From Magnetospirillum sp. 15-1 (GTDB taxonomy: Bacteria; Pseudomonadota; Alphaproteobacteria; Rhodospirillales; Magnetospirillaceae): a stretch of DNA of 64,000 nt. How positions within the stretch are numbered: position 1 is the stretch's first letter; every line of letters starts with the position of its first letter. The stretch covers positions 533,336 to 597,335 of the forward strand of contig NZ_FXXN01000027.1 in the NCBI RefSeq assembly GCF_900184795.1. The letters run 5' to 3'. The position numbers and the translations under genes are program-made. The notes beneath the pieces are model-generated. The model searched no databases and was not told where the DNA came from. It saw only the letters and a list, made by a program, of their open reading frames with translations. Shown piece by piece: positions 59,783 to 64,000 of this stretch.

Positions 59783-61636
59783 ATGGAAATGACCAAGAGC
59801 GGTATTCCTGGCGGAACCACCATGAACGCCAAATTGCTGGCGTGGATCGACGAGATGGCGCGGCTGTGCCGTCCCTCCGGCATCCACATCTGCGACGGTT
59901 CCCAGAAGGAATACGATGCGCTGTGCGAGATGATGGTTGCCGGCGGCACCATGATCAAGCTGAACCCGGCCAAGCGCCCCGGCTCCTACCTGTGCCGCTC
60001 CGATCCCCGCGACGTGGCGCGTGTCGAGGACCGCACCTTCATCTGCTCGCACAACAAGAACGACGCCGGCCCCACCAACAACTGGGTCGAGCCGCGCGAG
60101 ATGAAGGCCCGCATGACCAAGCTCTACGAGGGCTGCATGAAGGGCCGCACCATGTACGTGGTGCCGTTCTCCATGGGTCCGCTGGGCTCGAACATCGCCC
60201 ATATCGGCGTGCAGATCACCGATTCCGCCTATGCCGCCGCCAATATGCGCATCATGACCCGCATGGGCCAGCCGGTGCTGGACATCCTGGGCAGCGACGG
60301 CGAGTTCGTCGAGTGCCTGCACTCGGTGGGCCAGCCCCTGGCCGAGGGCGAGAAGGACGTCGCCTGGCCGTGCAACCCCGAGAACATCACCATCGCCCAC
60401 TTCCCCGAGGACCGGCAGATCTGGTCGTTCGGCTCGGGCTACGGCGGCAACGCGCTGCTGGGCAAGAAGTGCTTCGCGCTGCGCATCGCCTCGGCCATGG
60501 CCCGCGACGAGGGCTGGCTGGCCGAGCACATGCTGATCGTCGGCGTGGAAAGCCCCTCGGGCGAGAAGACCTACGTGGCCGCCGCCTTCCCGTCGGCCTG
60601 CGGCAAGACCAACTTCGCCATGCTGGTGCCGCCCAAGGGCTTCGAGGGCTGGAAGATCTACACCGTCGGTGACGACATCGCCTGGATCAAGCCCGGTCCC
60701 GATGGCCGCTTCTACGCCATCAACCCGGAAGCCGGCTTCTTCGGCGTCGCTCCCGGCACCGGCGCCGCCACCAATCCCAGCGCCATCGCCGCCTGCGCCA
60801 GCAACTCCATCTTCACCAACGTCGCCATGACCGACGACGGCGACGTGTGGTGGGAAGGCCTGAGCGACGCTCCGCCGGCTCATCTCATCGACTGGAAGGG
60901 CAACGACTGGACGCCCGAGTCCAAGGACCCGGCCGCCCATCCCAACGCCCGCTTCACCGCGCCGGTCAGCCAGTGCCCCAGCGTCGATCCCGATTGGGAG
61001 AATCCGGCCGGCGTGCCCATCTCGGCCTTCATCGTCGGCGGCCGCCTGTCCAAGAACGCCCCGCTGGTCACCCAGGCCTTCAACTGGGCCCACGGTGTCT
61101 ACCTGGGCGCCACCATGGGTTCGGAGGCCACCGCCGCCGCCGTCGGCCAGGCCGCCATCCGCCGCGATCCCTTCGCCATGCTGCCGTTCTGCGGCTACAA
61201 CATGGCCGACTACTTCAACCACTGGCTCAACATGGGCCGCGCCGTGAAGAACCCGCCGCCGATCTTCCGCGTGAACTGGTTCCGCCGCGACGAGAACAAC
61301 AAGTTCATGTGGCCGGGCTACGGCCAGAACATGCGCGTCCTCAAGTGGATCGTCGACCGCGTCCAGGGCCGTGCCCGCGCCGTGGAAAGCCCCATCGGCC
61401 TGGTTCCCAAGTACGAGGACCTGGAGTGGAGCGGCCTCGACTATCCGCGCGACAAGTTCAAGGAACTGATGCGCATCGACCGCGAGTCCGGTGTCGCCGA
61501 CGCCCGCAGCCAGGAAGAGCTGTTCGACAAGTTCTTCGACCGCGTCCCGAAGGAGATGCTGTTCGAGCGCGAGCTGCTGAAGTCGCGCCTGTGGCGCGCT
61601 CCCGCCGTGTGGGAGATGGCCAGCGAGGAGATCTAG
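59783..61636 (+). CDS. pckG: Phosphoenolpyruvate carboxykinase (GTP)
   Basis: Converts oxaloacetate to PEP, the entry to gluconeogenesis. The sequence is of the GTP family: the hypervariable P-loop [10 protein letters not shown] (about 268), metal/substrate residues in [27 protein letters not shown], and the GTP site [14 protein letters not shown]. It has 617 aa, normal length. ATG 59783 follows GGAG; ATG 59789 is also possible. The ATP-type enzyme is more common in many alphaproteobacteria, so the GTP type is a useful marker. Confidence 0.96.
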   Translation: MEMTKSGIPGGTTMNAKLLAWIDEMARLCRPSGIHICDGSQKEYDALCEMMVAGGTMIKLNPAKRPGSYLCRSDPRDVARVEDRTFICSHNKNDAGPTNNWVEPREMKARMTKLYEGCMKGRTMYVVPFSMGPLGSNIAHIGVQITDSAYAAANMRIMTRMGQPVLDILGSDGEFVECLHSVGQPLAEGEKDVAWPCNPENITIAHFPEDRQIWSFGSGYGGNALLGKKCFALRIASAMARDEGWLAEHMLIVGVESPSGEKTYVAAAFPSACGKTNFAMLVPPKGFEGWKIYTVGDDIAWIKPGPDGRFYAINPEAGFFGVAPGTGAATNPSAIAACASNSIFTNVAMTDDGDVWWEGLSDAPPAHLIDWKGNDWTPESKDPAAHPNARFTAPVSQCPSVDPDWENPAGVPISAFIVGGRLSKNAPLVTQAFNWAHGVYLGATMGSEATAAAVGQAAIRRDPFAMLPFCGYNMADYFNHWLNMGRAVKNPPPIFRVNWFRRDENNKFMWPGYGQNMRVLKWIVDRVQGRARAVESPIGLVPKYEDLEWSGLDYPRDKFKELMRIDRESGVADARSQEELFDKFFDRVPKEMLFERELLKSRLWRAPAVWEMASEEI

Positions 61637-61736
61637 AGCGGGCGTGCCTTAAATATGAGGCAGGCCGCTCCAGCGCCCGTTGAGGGCGCGGCCAAGGGCG
61701 CGGATGCGCCCGCCCGGCGAGGGACAATGACAAGGC

Positions 61737-61773
61737 CTATAGCGTGATGCACATTTTGGGCATCACGCTATAG
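61737..61773. terminator. Perfect 14-bp inverted repeat after pckG
   Basis: CTATAGCGTGATGC and its complement GCATCACGCTATAG enclose a 9-nt loop, about 100 bp after the pckG stop. It has no U tract but a long stem; it may be a terminator or a small repeat. Confidence 0.5.
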
Positions 61774-61794
61774 CCGGCCGGTCCCGCGACTTGC

Positions 61795-61819
61795 GTCATG
61801 GCCGGGCCAAGCCCGGCCA
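61795..61819. repeat. Partial copy of the GTCAT palindromic element
   Basis: GTCAT is followed by a 9-bp hairpin (TGGCCGGGC / GCCCGGCCA, 3-nt loop). It matches half of the element at 30676-30783 in layout and sequence. Confidence 0.55.
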
Positions 61820-61832
61820 ACCGCGCATCGGA

Positions 61833-62300
61833 TCAGTTGGCGGGATTGTGCTGATCGGAGCTCTCGGCCCCCTGCCCGGAAACGGGCGGGGGGTCTTGTT
61901 TTTCGGGGGAGGCGCCGTCGACGGGCTTGGGCGTGTAGGGCGAGACGGCCTGGCCGACGTTGCGCATCTGCTTGATGTTGTCGCCGGACCAGGAGTGGAA
62001 GCGCAGCTTGCCGTCGGGGCCGAACATCAGGCCGGCCTCGCCGCTTTTCACGTTCCAACCGCCCCAGATCTGCGATGCGATCGGAATGAAATTGACCGCC
62101 CGCGTGCCGGAGCGCTGGGCCACGTAGGTCAGCATGCGCGAGCCGTCGGGCAGAGTCTCGTCGCGGTCGGGCGAGCCCAGGATGGCGACGGCCTCGGGCA
62201 CGGTGGACTTGCCGCTCTGCAACCGGGCCAGCCTATCGGGATTGGCCCCCGAGCACCCCGCCAGCATCGCCACCGCCGCCACCGTCAACCAAACGCGCAT
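61833..62300 (-). CDS. SmpA/BamE-like lipoprotein, 155 aa
   Basis: A signal peptide ends in lipobox LAGC (Cys about 16). The mature part has the BamE/OmlA pattern: RLARLQSGKSTVPEAVAILGSP, DETLPDGSRMLTYV, then GGWNVKSGEAGLMFGPDGKL. BamE assists outer-membrane protein assembly, but small BamE-fold lipoproteins with other roles exist. A proline-rich tail follows. ATG 62300 was chosen because the frame extension before it lacks a signal peptide. Confidence 0.8.
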   Translation of the reverse strand: MRVWLTVAAVAMLAGCSGANPDRLARLQSGKSTVPEAVAILGSPDRDETLPDGSRMLTYVAQRSGTRAVNFIPIASQIWGGWNVKSGEAGLMFGPDGKLRFHSWSGDNIKQMRNVGQAVSPYTPKPVDGASPEKQDPPPVSGQGAESSDQHNPAN

Positions 62301-62506
62301 GGAACCGCTCCCCATCTGATACCGGCGCATCATGGCGCAAGCCGGTGGGCTGGGCAATCGCCGGACCATCCTCCTATGCTAGAGGTTCAGGGCGGGGGCG
62401 GAGAAAACATTCGGGATTGTCCGCCGGACCATCATCACCTAGGCTCACTCCCTACACGGAGTCGCATAATCTTTTCTGCGGCACTGGAAAGATAGAGGGG
62501 AACGCG

Positions 62507-64000
62507 GTGACGATGATCGGATTGGACCGGCGGGCGCTCGCGCTCGCGGTGATGGGGCTGCTTGCGCCCGCGACGGGAGCCCTGGCGGAGGACGAGGTTC
62601 TCGACACCGTGGTGGTGTCGGACAAGGCGGGACGCAGCGCCAAATCCACCATATCGTCCTCGCCGGAATCCTTGCCGGCCTCGGTGACGGTGATGACCGC
62701 CGAGGAGATCGAGCGCCGCCCGGTCAGCCACTACACCGATCTGTTCCGTCCGGTGGCGGGCATGACCATCGCGCGCTTCCAGCCCGGCGGGCTGGCGGTG
62801 GGCATGGCCATGCGGGGCTATTCCAACGGCAATCACGGCCGCGAGCTGGCTCGGGTGGTGGACGGCATGCCGCTGTCCACGGTGGGCAATATCGGCTCGG
62901 CCGATCTCAACTGGATCATGCCCGAGATGATCGAGCGGGTGGAGGTGATCCGGGGGCCGTTCAGCGCCGAATACGGCGAGGACGCCCTGGGGGGCGCCAT
63001 CAATATGACCTCCAAGCGGACCGAGGCTTCGCCCATGCTTGGCCTGTCGGGCGGCTCGTTCGACACCAAGCGGGGCATGGCGTCCTTCAGCCGCGAGGGT
63101 GTCTCCCTGCCCGGCGGGCTGGTGCCCTATGTGGCGGCCGAGGTCTTCCATACCGAGGGCTGGCAGAATAATTCCGCCTATCTGCGTCAGAACGGCTTCG
63201 CCAAGCTGTCCAAGGACCTGGAGGGCGGCACCCTTTCGGTGCGCGTGCAGGCTTCGGAAGGGGATTGGGGCGCACCCAATTACTTTCCCATCGCCGCCTA
63301 CCGCAACGGCACGGTGTCCGAGCGGGCGGCGGTCGGCTCCACCGACGGCGGCTTGAGCGGCATGCGCATGGCGGTGATCAACTGGAAGCCCGCCGATATG
63401 GACGACGGCTGGACCGTCAACGCCTATGCCTACAACAACGAATTCATCCGCTACGCCACTACCTACACCACCGGCCAACAGGTGCGCACCACCGATCGCC
63501 GCGCCGTGGGCGGCGGCACGGTGAAGCGGACGTGGAGCGGCGAGCTGGCGGGCATGCCCGGCCAGATGCTGGTGGGTGGCGACCTGCGCCATGACGACGC
63601 CTCCACCGCCAAGGCCAATTCCCAGGCGCGGCAGTTCCAGTCCTGGCAATACGACGTGGATTACGACCGCACCCTGCTGGCCGGCTTCACCCAGGGGCAG
63701 CTGAAGCCCCTGACATGGGTCAAGCTGACCCTGGGCGGGCGTTACGACCAGGCGTGGTTCGATATCGACAACAGGCTGTCGCCCGCCTCCAGCGCCACCC
63801 AGGAAACCGGGGCCTTCAGCCCCAAGGCCGGCATCACCGTCACGCCGCTGGCGGGACTGGACCTGTTCTTCAACCACGGCCGCGGCTTCCGCATGCCCAA
63901 TGTGCCCGACGAATTGCGCACCAACAGCCGCATGAAGGCGCAGAAGGTGACCAGCCAGGAGACCGGAATCCAGGTGGAGCTGCCCATGGACAGCACCGTG
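62507..64000 (+). CDS. TonB-dependent outer-membrane receptor, cut by window end
   Basis: 498 codons open to the window end. GTG 62507 has SD GAGGGG at 6 nt (ATG 62513 is second choice). A signal peptide (ALAVMGLLAPATGALA) is followed by a TonB-box-like EDEVLDTVVVSD and a plug domain (SLPASVTVMTAEEIERRP, MRGYSNGNHGRELARVVDG, ERVEVIRGPFSAEYGEDALGGAINM). The barrel begins near residue 180. The ligand (siderophore, cobalamin, metal chelate) cannot be read. The copper chaperone and HugZ-like genes are a few kb away but not in one operon. Confidence 0.9.
   Translation, partial: MTMIGLDRRALALAVMGLLAPATGALAEDEVLDTVVVSDKAGRSAKSTISSSPESLPASVTVMTAEEIERRPVSHYTDLFRPVAGMTIARFQPGGLAVGMAMRGYSNGNHGRELARVVDGMPLSTVGNIGSADLNWIMPEMIERVEVIRGPFSAEYGEDALGGAINMTSKRTEASPMLGLSGGSFDTKRGMASFSREGVSLPGGLVPYVAAEVFHTEGWQNNSAYLRQNGFAKLSKDLEGGTLSVRVQASEGDWGAPNYFPIAAYRNGTVSERAAVGSTDGGLSGMRMAVINWKPADMDDGWTVNAYAYNNEFIRYATTYTTGQQVRTTDRRAVGGGTVKRTWSGELAGMPGQMLVGGDLRHDDASTAKANSQARQFQSWQYDVDYDRTLLAGFTQGQLKPLTWVKLTLGGRYDQAWFDIDNRLSPASSATQETGAFSPKAGITVTPLAGLDLFFNHGRGFRMPNVPDELRTNSRMKAQKVTSQETGIQVELPMDSTV

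Noticed and set aside
1-64000. CRISPR array, rRNA operon, IS element or magnetosome genes
   Set aside because: None seen: no regularly spaced repeats, no rRNA motifs, no transposase-like frame and no mam/mms-type protein.

Overview
The window is a GC-rich bacterial chromosome segment from an alphaproteobacterium, most likely a Rhodospirillales member of the Magnetospirillum/Phaeospirillum type. This is inferred from the gene families, the base and codon use, and the density of chemotaxis and cyclic-di-GMP genes. There are no magnetosome genes here, so the genus is not proven. About 67 protein genes, one tRNA, one tandem glycine riboswitch, several promoters and terminators, and two small dispersed repeat families can be supported.

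Region 1-2800 looks like the end of an integrated element. It holds a truncated XRE-ImmA regulator/protease with its own operator-like palindrome, a small orphan protein, a DUF429-like protein, an AT-richer spacer and an AlpA/excisionase-type HTH protein. It stops at the 3' end of tRNA-Leu(GAG), a classic integrase target. From lipB (3003) onward the content is mostly chromosomal housekeeping.

3000-17300: lipB, a UvrD/PcrA helicase, prmA, a chemoreceptor with a C-terminal PilZ domain, a GGDEF-EAL protein with a periplasmic CxxCH haem site, a ProX-type editing protein, a MlaC-like protein, guaA, then three small cysteine-rich proteins followed by a hemerythrin. 17300-30700: aminopeptidase P, cyoE plus a DUF420 protein (cytochrome oxidase maturation), an SLC13-type transporter, a short-chain dehydrogenase overlapped by a HepT/MntA toxin-antitoxin pair, yicC-gmk, cytochrome b561 with cytochrome c', a quinone reductase with a conserved unknown partner, and a Nudix hydrolase. 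30700-38060: TPR, pentapeptide-repeat, diguanylate cyclase and response-regulator genes, rnhA-thrB, ispH.

38080-42935 is the glycine cleavage operon (promoter, tandem glycine riboswitch, gcvT, gcvH, gcvPA, gcvPB, terminator hairpin). A 38-codon frame is coupled by ATGA overlaps on both sides between gcvPA and gcvPB. 43000-48670: a PAS/degenerate GGDEF/EAL protein, a phospholipase D-type lipoprotein, ubiA, and a three-gene overlapping set (small protein, DUF2335-like membrane protein, methyltransferase). 48678-52802 is a four-gene, stop/start-overlapping operon of two paralogous degenerate EAL-type proteins and an ABC-2 exporter, driven by a strong predicted promoter. It is the best candidate here for an undescribed system. 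52900-64000: a metallophosphatase, hldE-queF-queG, an XRE regulator, a possible small RNA, a PCu(A)C copper chaperone with a His/Met-rich repeat tail, a HugZ-like protein, GTP-type PEP carboxykinase, a BamE-like lipoprotein and the start of a TonB-dependent receptor cut by the window end.
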